NCBI GenBank assembly: GCA_004026145.2
Contig: CP034995.1
Span: 5,568,513 to 5,632,512 of the forward strand
DNA length: 64,000 bases
Reading direction: 5' to 3'
From: Takifugu bimaculatus
Taxonomy: Eukaryota > Chordata > Actinopteri > Tetraodontiformes > Tetraodontidae
Part shown: in pieces, positions 49,440 to 61,500 of the stretch
How positions within the stretch are numbered: position 1 is the stretch's first letter
Layout of the letters: each line of letters begins with the position of its first letter
The notes under the pieces: generated by a model
What the model was told of the DNA's origin: nothing
Databases searched by the model: none
What the model saw: only the letters and a program-made list of their open reading frames with translations
Position numbers and translations under genes: made by a program

Positions 49440-49535
49440 AATCAGTTTCTTTAGGCTCTGGGGTTCTGTAAAGCACCTAGAAACAATTTTGATTGTAAAA
49501 GACGCTATATAAATAAAATTTAATTTAATTTAATC
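49440..49535 (+). mobile_element. short L2-family 3' terminus
   Basis: The last ~95 bp of an L2-like element (GGGGTTCTGTAAAGCACCTAG, then AAACAATTTTGATTGTAAAA with ATATAAATAAAATTTAATTT), diverged from the other copies and ending in TTTAA repeats. It stands just upstream of the 5' end of the minus-strand L2. Confidence 0.7.
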
Positions 49536-50640
49536 TAAAAGCCTCTTGATCAGTAAAACCTGCCTCAGCCTTGTTCTTAATGTGGCATCTGGCAGAAAGA
49601 TAAAACTGTTATTTTTCAGGAAAGTGATGTTCAATATTTACTCCTTGTGTAAATATTGAAAATACTCCTTGTTTTTGTTTCTTGTGAAAACATTTTGAAC
49701 ATTTTAGGAAAGTAATATTTCTCTTCCCGATTACCCTGATGAAGGGTCTGATGAAGGTCCCCATCATCAGACACAGAGCCCTCGCTGTCACTGCTGTCTG
49801 ACCCCCCTAGGTCCTCCACCTGTCTGTCGTCTCTTTTTAGCCTTGACAGGACCAGGCTTGTTGCTGCTGCAGAGCCTCGGTGGAGCTGGAGACCAACCAG
49901 CATCCTACTCCATCAGCTCCACAGCTTCTGCTGCCCCACCATAGCCCGGCTCCTCTTCCTCACCCACTTCACCTTCCTGAAGCCCAGCTTCCCCCTGCTC
50001 ATTCACACATTCACCTACCTCCACATACACTTCACTTGTCTCATCCTCCTGTGCACACAGTTCACCCTCCTGTGCACACAGTGTGCTTTCAGGTCCTCCA
50101 CCTGGACCTGAAAGCACACATTCAGATCCTCATTGTGGTTGTTGAGGATCATTAAGAGCTGCTGGCAATGAGACACTACGTGTTTCAATAGTGGAGATTT
50201 ACATCCAGACATGACCTTCCTCAAAGGAGAAACAATCTTGCTATCTCTGCACAACTCCCTGCAAACCTGTCTGTGATGAATGGGGGCACATTCAACAGGA
50301 TGACTATGGTGGCCAGGTGGCTCAGAGGCAGCACCGCCTTCCACCAACACTGATACCGGCCTCCACCAGCCAGCCCCGTTCATCCGGGCGGCTGACTTCA
50401 CGGACCCGTGTCCAGTGACATCTCCCACAGCCAGGGCCACCTCCTCCATGGTGTACAGAGACCTGGCCCCCACCTTAACACCATGTCTCCGTGTTAACCG
50501 GGAGAGATACCCGCTAGCACCAACAACCACCATGGCGTCAGATGCCAACCAGCCAGACAAACACTGGCTGGTTCCACACAAAAACACCAAAAAACGAAAC
50601 TAATAAACTGAAACAAGACACCACCAACACCTAAATAAAC
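49536..50640 (-). mobile_element. Tx1-like L1 LINE, ORF1 (gag-like) part
   Basis: The minus-strand frame 50590-50015 and a continuation to about 49600 resemble the ORF1 of fish Tx1-type LINEs: VKSAARMNGA, then IVSPLRKVMSGCKSPLLKHV and an acidic tail. Frames shift near 50280 and 50015, and ordered zinc knuckles are not visible. It pairs with the ORF2 part at 41.2-43.3 kb. Confidence 0.6.
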
Positions 50641-51009
50641 TATACAGAGAAAAGCACAGCTAGAAAAGGTTGAAAAATTCCCAAATTAGAACATTCTCAG
50701 CTCACACAACGCTCCTCACAGAGAGAGACAGAGAGAGACAGAGAAAAGGGAGACATAGAAACTTAATTAGAAACTGGATGGGTACCTCAGTTGTTCACAC
50801 TGCTGGCTTTTGCTGGCCGCTACATGCCTATACTTCAGAATGAGCAAAACCATAAATGAAAGAGTCATACCGTCATACAGAGATTGCCTGGGAAAACAAG
50901 GTCTGATGCAGGTGTCGGGGGCAACCTGATGTCAAACCTGATGGCTACTGAATGAAGAGAGAACAGCCATAACACCAACCCAAATCTGCACCATCTACAG
51001 AAAAGGCTC
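50641..51009. other. no recognised feature
   Basis: Short GAGACA repeat near 50716-50745 and sequence that may be the left part of the Penelope fragment. No gene. Confidence 0.35.
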
Positions 51010-51753
51010 CTACGGGCAGAAACATGGTTGCGCCATAGTTGCCAATATATACATGGAGAAGGTTGTCCAAGTGTCTGTCAGGTTCCCAGTTTCTGGGAAC
51101 TCTTTTGCAGGGTTTCTCCTGCGGGGGGCGTGGTGGAGCCATGCCTCAGCCACAGGTGGTGCCGGGGACCTGCAGACTATCATAATCAAGCCACCTATTT
51201 ATGGACTGTTCTCACGGTTGGCCAGCGTTGGCGTGTTTTGTCGTTTTCGGAAAACCCCAGCTGTACCCTCCTGGACTTTTGTGAGACTGTTTCCTTCGTG
51301 GATAACTTTTGAACCCGTTATCGGATTATTGTTTTTTCTTTATCCTTCATGGACTGCTTGTGTCGTAGGTTTACGTTCCCTGTTTTGATTAAGCACCAAG
51401 TCGTGGTCTCCACGCCTCTTTTTGAGTTCTACAAACTTTAATAAAGCTTCTCGGAACGATACGCCACAGTGTCCTGCCTGCTTTCGGGTCCTGATACAAC
51501 TACTCCTAACAGTGTCCTGTGACATCCTTGACAGTAACCGCCCCAAGCCACTGGTTCAAATGTGTGGACGACACCTGGGTCAAGATTCAAAGACAAGAAT
51601 TGGAAGCATTCTCAACCCATCTCAACAAAACAGATGATTATGTCAAATTCACCAGGGAGGATGTAAAAGCAGACAGTCTGGACTTTCTGGACTGTGCAGT
51701 TAAGATCGCAGAGGACAAAAACCTCACCATTTAGGTCTACAGACAACCCCCAC
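51010..51753 (+). mobile_element. Penelope-like element fragment (reverse transcriptase)
   Basis: IVANIYMEKVV (about 51034-51066) and, after a solo LTR insertion, TAPSHWFKCVDDTWVKIQ (about 51537-51590) followed by DSLDFLDCAVKI are Penelope RT blocks; VDD is the catalytic motif. A TAG at 51733 and frameshifts show it is dead. Both flanks of the RT are missing. Confidence 0.75.
51076..51521 (+). mobile_element. solo LTR inside the Penelope fragment
   Basis: A 446-bp unit from TGTCAGGTTC to CTCCTAACA with an exact 5-bp duplication GTGTC (51071-51075 and 51522-51526). AATAAA near 51440 fits an LTR in plus orientation. The TG..CA ends and 5-bp duplication suit a Ty3/gypsy-type element. Confidence 0.75.
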
Positions 51754-51976
51754 TGTGAGAAGAATTATTGTTGTTATCGTTTAAATGCTATGATGAGTAG
51801 ATTTAGAGTGTTTAAGGAATGTGTGAATGTTTAAACTAAGTGCTGGAGCTGTTTATATAACCAGCACTTAGAGGTACCCTGTTCGATAAGACAAGGAGGT
51901 CGTAAAGATGGGAAAAGTAGATAGGAAACAAGGAATCGTGAGGTCCTGATTGATATAAATCTTGTGTATTTGCTAA
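51754..51976 (+). mobile_element. possible truncated LTR left of the provirus
   Basis: Begins TGTGAGAAG after the Penelope piece, carries a TATA-like TTTATATAACC near 51862, and stops at the provirus insertion point. It may be the start of an LTR (perhaps of the BEL/Pao element on the right) or unrelated unique sequence. Confidence 0.3.
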
Positions 51977-52613
51977 TGTTGGATTGCAATACCTCTCGTG
52001 TGTCACTGTCAATCCGCGTGTTCTTTAAATGAAGACTTCAAGTAAACAAATGCCAATTTCAAAATGTATTTAGCACATAGAATCAATTCAAGATACAAAT
52101 ATACAGAGCTCTGGGCCAGTTCATAACCCTACAAACAACAGAGTCAATTGTCAGGGCATGAAGTCTGACAACCTAACTATCCCTTGACCCAGTCTTTTAT
52201 AGAAAGACATATGTAAATTATTGATGCTAATTCAGTCCAATCCAGTCCTTCTTCTTGGGTGACCTCATCTTCTTCTTCCAGCCTCCTTTGGTGTTGGTGC
52301 AGTCCTTCTTCTCCATTGTCTTCCCAAATGGCCCAGTCAGAGGCCATATTCCTGTCCAGGAACTTATCAATCACCAGTAAATTATGCTGTCACGTTTTAC
52401 GATGAGGGTCTACCATTTCCTGTCTGCCTGGCTCCAACTGTCTAAGCAGTATTCATGTCAAGGAAGGGTCAACTGACTTGCTTATGTGTATTCCTACTAA
52501 AGATTATATACTATCCCTAACTTCTAAACTAACTGTAACATAAAACAAAAACATATAGTATAACACATGCTAATAAGATAAAAGATGCTAACAAGATAAA
52601 ATAATTCTCTTCA
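51977..52613 (-). repeat. 3' LTR of the provirus
   Basis: 637 bp; on the minus strand it starts TGAAGAGAATT and ends GCAATCCAACA. It follows a purine tract. It is almost identical to the 5' LTR and related to the solo LTR at 57348-57826 and the remnant at 43969-44560. Confidence 0.88.
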
Positions 52614-52624
52614 ATCCCCCTTTT
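52614..52624 (-). promoter_or_regulatory. polypurine tract of the provirus
   Basis: Minus-strand AAAAGGGGGAT directly before the 3' LTR, the usual plus-strand priming site. Confidence 0.8.
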
Positions 52625-55600
52625 GGCCTTGCCTAAGCTAGGCCAATATAACAATTCATTGACCGCTTCCTTTGCTGTAATCAAGAATAACAGAAGTTTA
52701 ATCATGGTGCCATCTTCTTTAGAAGTTTCCGGATCTGTCCAAGTGTTCTCTGTGGATTATCTGCTGGGGTACATTGATTCCAGTGATACCAGAGTTAGGG
52801 TTAATGTGTTAGGGTGTTAGTATGTGAGGATGTTAGGGTTAGGGTTAACATGTGATGTTCACTCTGCAACTTCAAAGGGACCAGTCCACCTGGGCTCTGA
52901 CAACTTTCACTTGATGACTCTCAGAAGAACCCACTCAGCTGTGTGTGGAATTCCTGGATCCTCACTGACTGTTGTTACAGAGGTTGCCTGTTGGGAGAAA
53001 ACTGAGAGAGTCGTTTTTAGTTGCACAAAATAAGATTTATATTTCATAAAAGTGCTGGGCTGGCCTATGGATTTTCTGCTCCTGGTCCCAGAAAGAGAAC
53101 ACCCCTCTCGAGCTCAAAGGGGGTGAATCCTGTTCGGGAGCTAACAGAGCTTCTTACTGACATCAAGGCTATTGGAAGCGCCTGTGTCCATTTCATTTCG
53201 CTGAGAGCACATATCTTGCCAATTTTGCTCTTCAGTGTTTGATTCATTCTTTCTACCTGCGCCTAACGCCTTCTCTACTTCTTGTAAATCTTTATTCTTA
53301 AAATGAGTTCCATTATCAGACCTAATTTGTTTGGGGAAACCATGTGTTGGATGAATCAAAAATTTAATAACATCTCAAAATCCTCTTCTGATTTTCTAAC
53401 TATTGCATAGGCAGCTTTCAGCCCCTCCTGTGGGTGTCTGAAACAACAGCCATCTGTGATTAGTATTTCATCTGGATCCTTTAACGGCTCCGCCTTGAGG
53501 TCTACTCTGGTTTTTTCACCTTTCTTCCCTTTCTCCTCACATCTGTGTGGTTCGCCCTCTCCTATTCCATCTGTCATATTGATCCCTTCATGTGTGTATG
53601 TTATGTGTGGTGCCGTTAAAATCTTGTCCATCCTGGTCTGTCTAAGTGAGGTCATGGTGAATGCTGCTGAGCTGACCGGTGATACCACACTATGTGTTGT
53701 AAGAACTGTCAGAGCGTAACCCATCACTAAATGTGCTGTTTTTTGTAAAAGTTTTGCTACCCTACCACTACATGCCTTACACATGGTGGCTGCCTGTTTT
53801 CAATGGGGTCCAGCATTATATTTGCATACGTTATTACTTTCCTTTCACCCCCTTTTTTCTGAAAGAGAACACCATTTACTGTATGTTCTCTTTCAAAAAC
53901 ATCCCAAAAAAAAGTATCTTTATATTCCGGAATGGCAAAACATGCAGATGTCGTGAGTGCCTGTTTAAGAGCAATGAACGCTTTCTCTCCCTCAGTTGTC
54001 CATGTTAGCCGGGCTGCCAAATCACGCATTCCCTGTTCATTCACCATTGCACGTAGGGGCGTAGTCTTTTCTGAATATGTAGGAATAAAATGTCTACTAT
54101 AGCTCGCGAGACCCAGAAATGACAACATTTCCTTTACAGTCTCTCATACCACTCATTCTGTTCAGCAAAGTCGACCTGCGCAGCCATACCTTCAGGCCCA
54201 ACACACAAACACGATGATGTAATCATCCAGAAACTTCCCTGTAACTTTTCTCTAAACGCATCCTGATACACCTCATTATTCTCATGGTCATAAAACAGGG
54301 TTACATGATAGGGATCAATTGGCGGGGCAAAGGGACTCAGCATCAACAACCAGGGCCTCCAGCTCTGAAACAATGCCACAACACCGACACCAGGTGAGGT
54401 CTCAGGCTCAAGTTCTCCCCAATAAAGGTCCGCCCACACCCCCTGTTCTGGAGAGGGTGTCGGACTCATCAGCATTTGTCCCTTCACACCTTGGTGTGAA
54501 ATACAGCAGTTCAGTTTCAGTCCATTAGGAAATTGCACCACAAGACCTTTATCTCCGCACAGAATAGCTGCTCCTGTCTTCACCAGGAGATCTTGTCCCA
54601 ACAGGTTGATCGGGCAATGTGATGAAATCAAAAAAGGGTGCAACACATTCTGACATTAGGGCGAACCACCTGAGCTTCCTCTCTAAATTCATTTTTTCCT
54701 AACTTATCTTCAACCTCTTCCTGTCCCTGTTTAATCCTGGTGACCTGTCTCCAAAGTTCCCACACTGTCTCATGTAACTCCTGCATTTCTTCATCTCTGT
54801 CCACATCTAACTGACCACTGTTAATAGTCAAAACTGGCAATTGATACGGGGGTGGGGAAGTGGTAGTAGGTAATGCTGATGATAAAAAGTGGTGTTAAAT
54901 GTCAGTGTCTGGTTTGGATCTTCTAATGAAGGCTTCTCTACATTGGGCACTCGTGTGACCCCCCTAGATCTGCAATAGTGCACTGCTGCACCTGCCACAG
55001 CCACAACATGTATCCTTCGACGCTTATCTTCTAACTCCTTACCTTGTTTTTGCCACGATTTTCCTGCTATAAAACCTAATTTTGGCTTATCAAGATGATC
55101 CTGTATTATGGTGTGAGTTTCTGACTCCCACTTACACAATGCTTCAGCTAAATTAACCTTAACTCACCACCTGATCAAGAGTCCACTTCCACTGTTCTTC
55201 CACAGACCGGGGATAGGGAGAACATTCTCCCTGATCCCAGCACGATTTACCACATTCCAGTTCCATCTTTAACTATGCTCCCAAGTGAGATTGAATGTGA
55301 ATGACTCCAACGGTCAACTCAATGCCTCAGTGAAACAAGCTTCTAGACCAAACTTCGTTGGTCCGGTTCCACTCTGGGGGTTAATTCCCAAGGACAAAGA
55401 GCCTTTTAATTCACGTTCACTCTGGCGCTTTTCCAACCCACACAAAAACACAAATCTTGGGCGTCGGGAGTGTCCGTCCCGTCAACTGCGCTCCGAGTCC
55501 CAACCCAAATCTTTTTCATATACAGTGCTGTGTGTACAGCAATACAGCACTGTACAAGTTCCGGTTATTCTAACCGTCTATTCCCTGTTTTTTCAACAGT

Positions 55601-55879
55601 ACTTCCGGACTCTAACCGTTTATTCCCTGTTTTTTCAACAGTACTTCCAGACTCTAACCGTAATTCCTGCAGTCGTTTCAATATTTTCTATATTTGCATC
55701 TGGAATTTATAACTAGGACACTTCAATTGACAGTGACGACAAATTTGGAAATTGCCAATGTGCAGAACTTTTGATTAAACAGGTGTCTGCTTACCTTTTA
55801 TTAGGGATCCCTTTGTCGTCAGTTGTCCTCCAAAGTGACCGTTGTTGAATTCTTTGCCTCAGATGACTTCTCTGTCTTC

Positions 55880-55897
55880 ATCACGTCGGGGTCACCA
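55880..55897 (-). promoter_or_regulatory. primer binding site, tRNA-Trp type
   Basis: Minus-strand TGGTGACCCCGACGTGAT, three bases inside the 5' LTR. It equals the 18-nt primer site used with tRNA-Trp by avian leukosis/sarcoma-type retroviruses. Confidence 0.8.
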
Positions 55898-55900
55898 AAT

Positions 55901-56537
55901 TGTTGGATTGCAATACCTCTCGTGTGTCACTGCCAATCCGCGTGTTCTTTAAATGAAGACTTCAAGTAAACAAATGCCAATTTCAAAATGTATTTAGCAC
56001 ATAGAATCAATTCAAGATACAAATATACAGTGCTCTGGGCCAGTTCATAACCCTACAAACAACAGAGTTAATTGTCAGGGCATGAAGTCTGACAACCTAA
56101 CTATCCCTTGACCCAGTCTTTTATAGAAAGACATATGTAAATTATTGATGCTAATTCAGTCCAATCCAGTCCTTCTTCTTGGATGACCTCTTCTTCTTCT
56201 TCCAGCCTCCTTTGGTGTTGGTGCAGTACTTCTTCTCCATTGTCTTCCCAAATGGCCCAGTCAAAGGCCATATTCCTGTCCAGGAACTTATCAATCACCA
56301 GTAAATTATGCTGTCACGTTTTACGATGAGGGTCTACCATTTCCTGTCTGCCTGGCTCCAACTGTCTAAGCAGTATTCATGTCAAAGAAGGGTCAACTGA
56401 CTTGCTTATGTGTATTCCTACTAAAGATTATATACTATCCCTAACTTCTAAACTAACTGTAACATAAAACAAAAACATATAGTATAACACATGCTAATAA
56501 GATAAAAGATGCTAACAAGATAAAATAATTCTCTTCA
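55901..56537 (-). repeat. 5' LTR of the provirus
   Basis: 637 bp, same ends as the 3' LTR. I count eight substitutions between the pair (about 1.3 percent), which implies a fairly recent insertion. Confidence 0.88.
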
Positions 56538-56634
56538 CTAAATACATTTTGAAATTGGCATTTGTTTACTTGAAGTCTTCATTTAAAGAACACGCGGATT
56601 GGCAGTGACACACGAGAGGTATTGCAATCCAACA
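56538..56634 (+). repeat. inverted 97-bp LTR end abutting the provirus
   Basis: From CTAAATACATTTTG to GCAATCCAACA it equals the reverse complement of the outer part of the provirus LTR, base for base as far as I can compare. It is either the right end of an opposite-orientation LTR into which the provirus inserted, or a rearrangement. Confidence 0.75.
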
Positions 56635-58545
56635 AGTTAGAGCTACATTTCCACCACAGAACATTCCTGTTTTCAAGGGAGATCCAATAGAATATCATCT
56701 CTTCATGAGTGCCTTTGAACATAACGTAGAGAGCAAGACTGAAAATAGCAAAGATCGTCTTTACTATTTAGATCAACACACCATTGGACAGCCTAATGAC
56801 TTAGTGCGCAGTTGCTTTCACATGATCCAGAACAGGGCTATCCTGAAGCCAAGAGACTTTTGAAGGACACTTTGGGGATAAATACAAGATATCCATGGCT
56901 TATCTGGACAAAGCTTTAAACTGGCCCTTCATAAAACAGATGACAGCAAGGCACTCGAGTCATACGCCCTCTTTCTCACAAGCTGCAGTAATGCAATGGA
57001 AGACCTTGAGTACTTAGATGAGATGGAAAATGCTGCCAACATGCGCACAATCATTGCAAAACTCCCCTACAGACAGAGAGAGATTCAGGAGTTGCCATAG
57101 ACATTCAGAAAAGACAAGATCGACAGACAAGATTCAAAGATGTGGTAGCATTCATCAACACGCAGGCAGAAATGGCATCACACCCTGTGTTTGGTGAAAT
57201 CCCAGGACAAACAAAACACCAGACAGACAGCAAGACTGGAAGGACAGGCGGAAAGAAAAGCATCAAAACACTGGCCATCGAGGTAAAACCACAGAAAACT
57301 GAGAAAGGTGTTGTGGATGGAAACAATAAAATTGAGGAGAAAGGAACTGAAGAGAATTGTCTTTATTTTATTAGCATTTATTTATTGTTTTCTGTTATGA
57401 GCACTTTAGATGTAAAACGTGACAGCATAATTTACTGGTGATTGATAAGTTCCTCAGCAGGAATGAACTCTGACCTGGCCATCTGGGAAGACAATGGAGA
57501 AGAAGGACCGTACCAACACCAAAGGAGGCTGGAAGAAGAAGATGAGGTCACCCAAGAAGAAGGACTGGATTGGACTGAATTAGCATCAATAATTTACATA
57601 TGTCTTTCTATAAAAGACTGGGTCAAAGGATAGTTAGGTTGTCAGACTTCATGCCCTGACAATTGACTTTGTGGTTTGTAGGGTTATGAACTGGCCCAGG
57701 GTTCTGTAATATTTGTATCTTGAATTCATTCTATTGTAAATACATTTTGAAATTGGCATTTGTTTAGTCTTCATTTAAAGAACACGCGGATTGGCAGTGA
57801 CACACGAGAGGTATTGCAATCCAACAGAACACACGTGGATAAAGCCTTTAATAAACCTTGTATTTTCTGTCAGGGAGATCATACAATGGAACAATGCAAA
57901 AAACTTCAAAAAATGTTGCACAAGTTCCTCAAGGGTAAAGGACTCTGCTTCAGTTGTCTTACAGCAGGACACATGAGTAAGGCCTGTGAAGAAAAGAAAA
58001 GCTGTCAGATATGTTCAGCAACACACCCTACACTCCTTCACATAAAGCAGAAACCCAAAGACTCATCAAGGGAAGAGGCTTCGAAGATGGAGCTTAAAGA
58101 CGAGTCTCCCAAAGTGGTCAGCGGATTTGTGGATGCAGGGGACATGGGCCCCCAGACTGGGGCTGGGGGCACTGATAGCATCCTTCGTTCCTGTGAGAGT
58201 AAAGGCAAGGAAGGGAAACAAAGTGCTGACTTGTTATGCATTCCTGGACCCAGGAATAATGCTTCCTTCTGCACTAACAAGCTGGCAAATGACCTTCACC
58301 TGCGAGGAAAAAATGTGAACATCCTACTCACCACCATGGGAGAACAAAAGACGGTCTCCTGCAAGGCTGTACCAGACCTAGAAGTGAGCAGCCTGGAAGG
58401 CGACGACTTTATCGAGCTCACAGAAGTTTTTGCACAAAAGGTTATCCCTGTGAGTAAAGAGAACATTCCGACTCAAGAAGACATGGATAAGTGGCATCAA
58501 ACATCAGACATCAGAAGTCGGACAAAACATGGATGCCCACAGATC
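56635..58545 (+). mobile_element. BEL/Pao retrotransposon, gag and protease part (broken)
   Basis: Begins inside gag (IPVFKGDPIEYHLFMSAFEH, about 56670), with an in-frame stop near 56861. Past the inserted solo LTR, 57831 onward has two CX2CX4HX4C zinc knuckles (CIFCQGDHTMEQC and CFSCLTAGHMSKAC) and a third Cys-rich block. The A17-type protease follows in two frames (CYAFLDPG, then ASFCTNKLANDL), so a frameshift lies near 58255. The sequence stops at a LINE insertion near 58545. Gag N-terminus and 5' LTR are not identified. Confidence 0.8.
57348..57826 (+). mobile_element. solo LTR of the provirus family inside BEL gag
   Basis: 479 bp from TGAAGAGAATTG to GCAATCCAACA, with duplication GAAC on both sides (57344-57347 and 57827-57830). 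It is shorter than the 637-bp provirus LTR because of an internal deletion in its left half. The BEL gag frame reads on directly across the site. Confidence 0.85.
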
Positions 58546-61500
58546 AAGACTCCATCTTCTCTGTCTGGCACCGCGCAAGTGGCAGCCTGTAACAACAGCT
58601 CCCGCTCACCTTCGAGCTTTTCTTTACTTTTTTCTTCTACACCTACCTGCGGAGAAACCGCACCTACTACTTTTGTTTTTGTGCGTTCGGTTTGTTTTAT
58701 TTACCTTCATCATGTATGTAAGACTTATGGAGTTTGCACTGGTGGCTCTACTCGTTTTTTCACTTTTTGATACTGCGTCCGGAGACCGCCCAAGGAGCTC
58801 TGCGGCGCTGCCCAAGGAGCGACCCGATGTGCCCCCCGAGCTGAGGAGGAGGAAACGGGGATGCCGCACCGGGGTCGAGCGCCGTGCCAGGAGGAGACGC
58901 TATCGGCCCGTCCTGCCCTCCATCATCATGGGGAACATCAGATCTCTCCCTAACAAGATGGACAAGCTGGCGGCACTGACCCGGCATCAGGAGACCTGGC
59001 TAGCCGCGCAAATTCCGGACACGGCCGCACAACTTGAAGGATTTACTCTTTTACGGGCAGACAGAAGCAGGGAGAGTGGTAAGATGAAGGGAGGAGGACT
59101 GGCAGTGTTTGTGAACGATAGATGGTGTAACCCTGGGCACATCACTATCAAGGAGCAGCACTGCTGTAAGGACATCAAACTGTTAGCCGTTAGCATGAGG
59201 CCTCACTACCTACCGAGGGAATTTACACATGCCCTCGCGGTGGTTGTGCACATCCCCCCCTTTGCTAACGCTGATGCAGCCTGTGATGTCCTGCTCTCAG
59301 CAGTGAGCAGGCTGCAGACACAACACCCTGACGCCCTCCTCCTCATCTCTGGAGACTTTAATCATGCCTCTCCATCATCTTCTCTGCCCAAATTTACCCA
59401 GTATGTCACATGCCACACCAGGGACAATAAAACACTGGACCTCTTCTATGCCAACACTGAGGAGGCATACCACTCTCTCCCACTCCCTCCCCTGGGCCGT
59501 GCTGACCGAAACCTTGTACACCTCCAGCCTGTGTACAAACCTCTTGTGCAGAGGCAGCCTGCTGTCACCCGCACAGTGAAGAAATGGTCCGAAAAAGCCG
59601 AGGAGGTCCTGAAACACTGCTTCGACACAACCCTGTGGGATGTATTCAGCGACAACCTCACCCACCGCATCACGGACTATATTAACTTCTGTGTGGAGAA
59701 CACCATACCCACCAGGACTGTACGGAGCTTCTCCAACAGCAAGCCCTGGATCACCCCAGACATAAAGGCCCTCCTGAAGGAGAAGAAGAGGGCTTTTGTG
59801 TCTGGAGACAAGGAAGAGCTGAAGACTGTGCAGAGGGAACTGAGGAGGATGATCAGACAGGAGAAGGACAACTACAGGAGGAAGATGGAAAACCAGCTGC
59901 AACAGAACAACATCTGTGGCGTATGGAAGGGACTGAAGACCATCTCGGGCTTCAAGGAGCAGAAGTCCCAACCTGTGGGTGACCGGGGTGGGCTAACAAC
60001 CTGAACTTGTTTTTCAATAGATTTGATCAGGTACCCATCCCTCCCCCAGCCCAGTCTCCTCAGCTGCTACCCCCGCCACTGTCTGTGCCCCCAATAGACT
60101 GTTCTTCCTGTCCCCCCTCCCCCTCTCTCATGAACTTCAGCCCACACATTCCCGACACTTCACACTCTGGCCCATGCCCATCCCCCCCACCAACTCCTCC
60201 CTGCTCCAGCCTGTCCCTCACACCACACCAGGTGAGGAAGGCCCTGAAGAAGAACAGGGCCAGGAAAGCGACGGGTCCAGATGGCATCAGCTCCAGGCTC
60301 CTGAAGTCCTGCACAGACCAGTTGTGTGGGATCTTCAGTCACATGTTCAACCTGAGCCTGAAGCTGGGGAGAGTGCCACAGCTGTGGAAGACGTCCTGCA
60401 TCGTCCCAGTGCCGAAGACACCGCACCCCAAGGAGCTCAACCGCTACAGGCCGGTAGCTCTGACATCTCACCTGATGAAGACGCTGGAGAGACTCATCCT
60501 CGCCCACCTGCACCCACTGGTGAGCTCCTTCATGGACCCGCTGCAGTTCGCCTACCAGCTGAGCATCAGGGTAGACGATGCCGTCATCTACCTCCTCCAC
60601 ACCTCCCTCACTCACCTGGAGAAGGCTGGAAGCACTGTGAGGATCATGTTTTTTGATTTCTCCAGTGCGTTCAACACCATCCAGCCCAGGCTGCTGGGGG
60701 ACAAGCTGCAGGTAGCTGGGGTGGATCACCACCTCACAACATGGATTCTGGACTACCTCACACAAAGACCACAGTTTGTGCGGGTGAAGGGCTCCGAGTC
60801 AGATCGGCTTCTCTGCAGCACTGCTGGGAACAGTTCTGGCTCCTTTCCTGTTGACCCTCTACACCGTGGACTTTTCATACAATACATCTTCATGTCACCT
60901 CCAGAAGTTCTCTGACGACTCTGCTGCTGTCGGCCTCATCACTGATGGGGACGATACGGAGTACAGAGAACTTATTCAGGACTTTGTGGACTGGAGCCTG
61001 CGGAACAACCTCCAGATCAACGCTGGCAAAACCAAGGAGCTGGTGGTGGATTTCCGCAGGCATAACAACCCCCTGCCTGCACCGGTGAACATCCTGGGAA
61101 CGGATGTTGACGTGGTGGAGTCGTACAAGTACCTGGGTGTTTACCTAAACAATAACCTGGACTGGACACACAACACAGACGCCCTTGTCAAGAAGGGCAA
61201 TAGAAGACTGTTCCTGCTCAGGAGGCTGAGGTCTTTTGGAGTGCAGGGACCACTCCTGAGGACTTTCTATGACTCTGTGGTGGGATCAGCCATCTTCTAT
61301 GGGATTGTCTGCTGGTCCAGTAGCATCACTGACAGGGACAGGAAGAGGATGGACAGACTGGTAAGGAGGGCCAGCTCTGTCCTGGGATGTCCCCTGGACT
61401 CGATGGAGGTGGTGGGAAACGGGAGGATGATGGCTAAGCTGTCATCCATGCTGAACAACACATCCCACCCCCTACAGGACACCCTGACAGCACTGGGCAG

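Larger units (their letters stand above)
51977..56537 (-). mobile_element. endogenous retrovirus provirus, defective, two LTRs
   Basis: The 3' LTR is 51977-52613 and the 5' LTR 55901-56537, each 637 bp with TG..CA ends, about eight differences apart. A 4-bp duplication CTAA flanks the provirus (51973-51976 and 56538-56541). The primer site is 55880-55897 and the purine tract 52614-52624. Inside, on the minus strand, are gag-like sequence (about 55139-54828), the end of a protease-like region (54646 onward), an RNase H-side pol piece (54128-53757 and below) and part of an integrase core (about 53359-53065). The reverse transcriptase catalytic region and env are missing and frames are broken, so it cannot encode working proteins. 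Confidence 0.88.

Noticed and set aside
50015..50590. Host gene of 191 codons
   Set aside because: The SPLRKVMSGCKSPLLKHV block is typical of fish Tx1-type LINE ORF1 and the frame is broken.
58529..58900. Host secreted or membrane protein suggested by a hydrophobic N-terminal stretch
   Set aside because: It is the leader of the LINE ORF continuous with its endonuclease domain; the start lies at the BEL-LINE junction.
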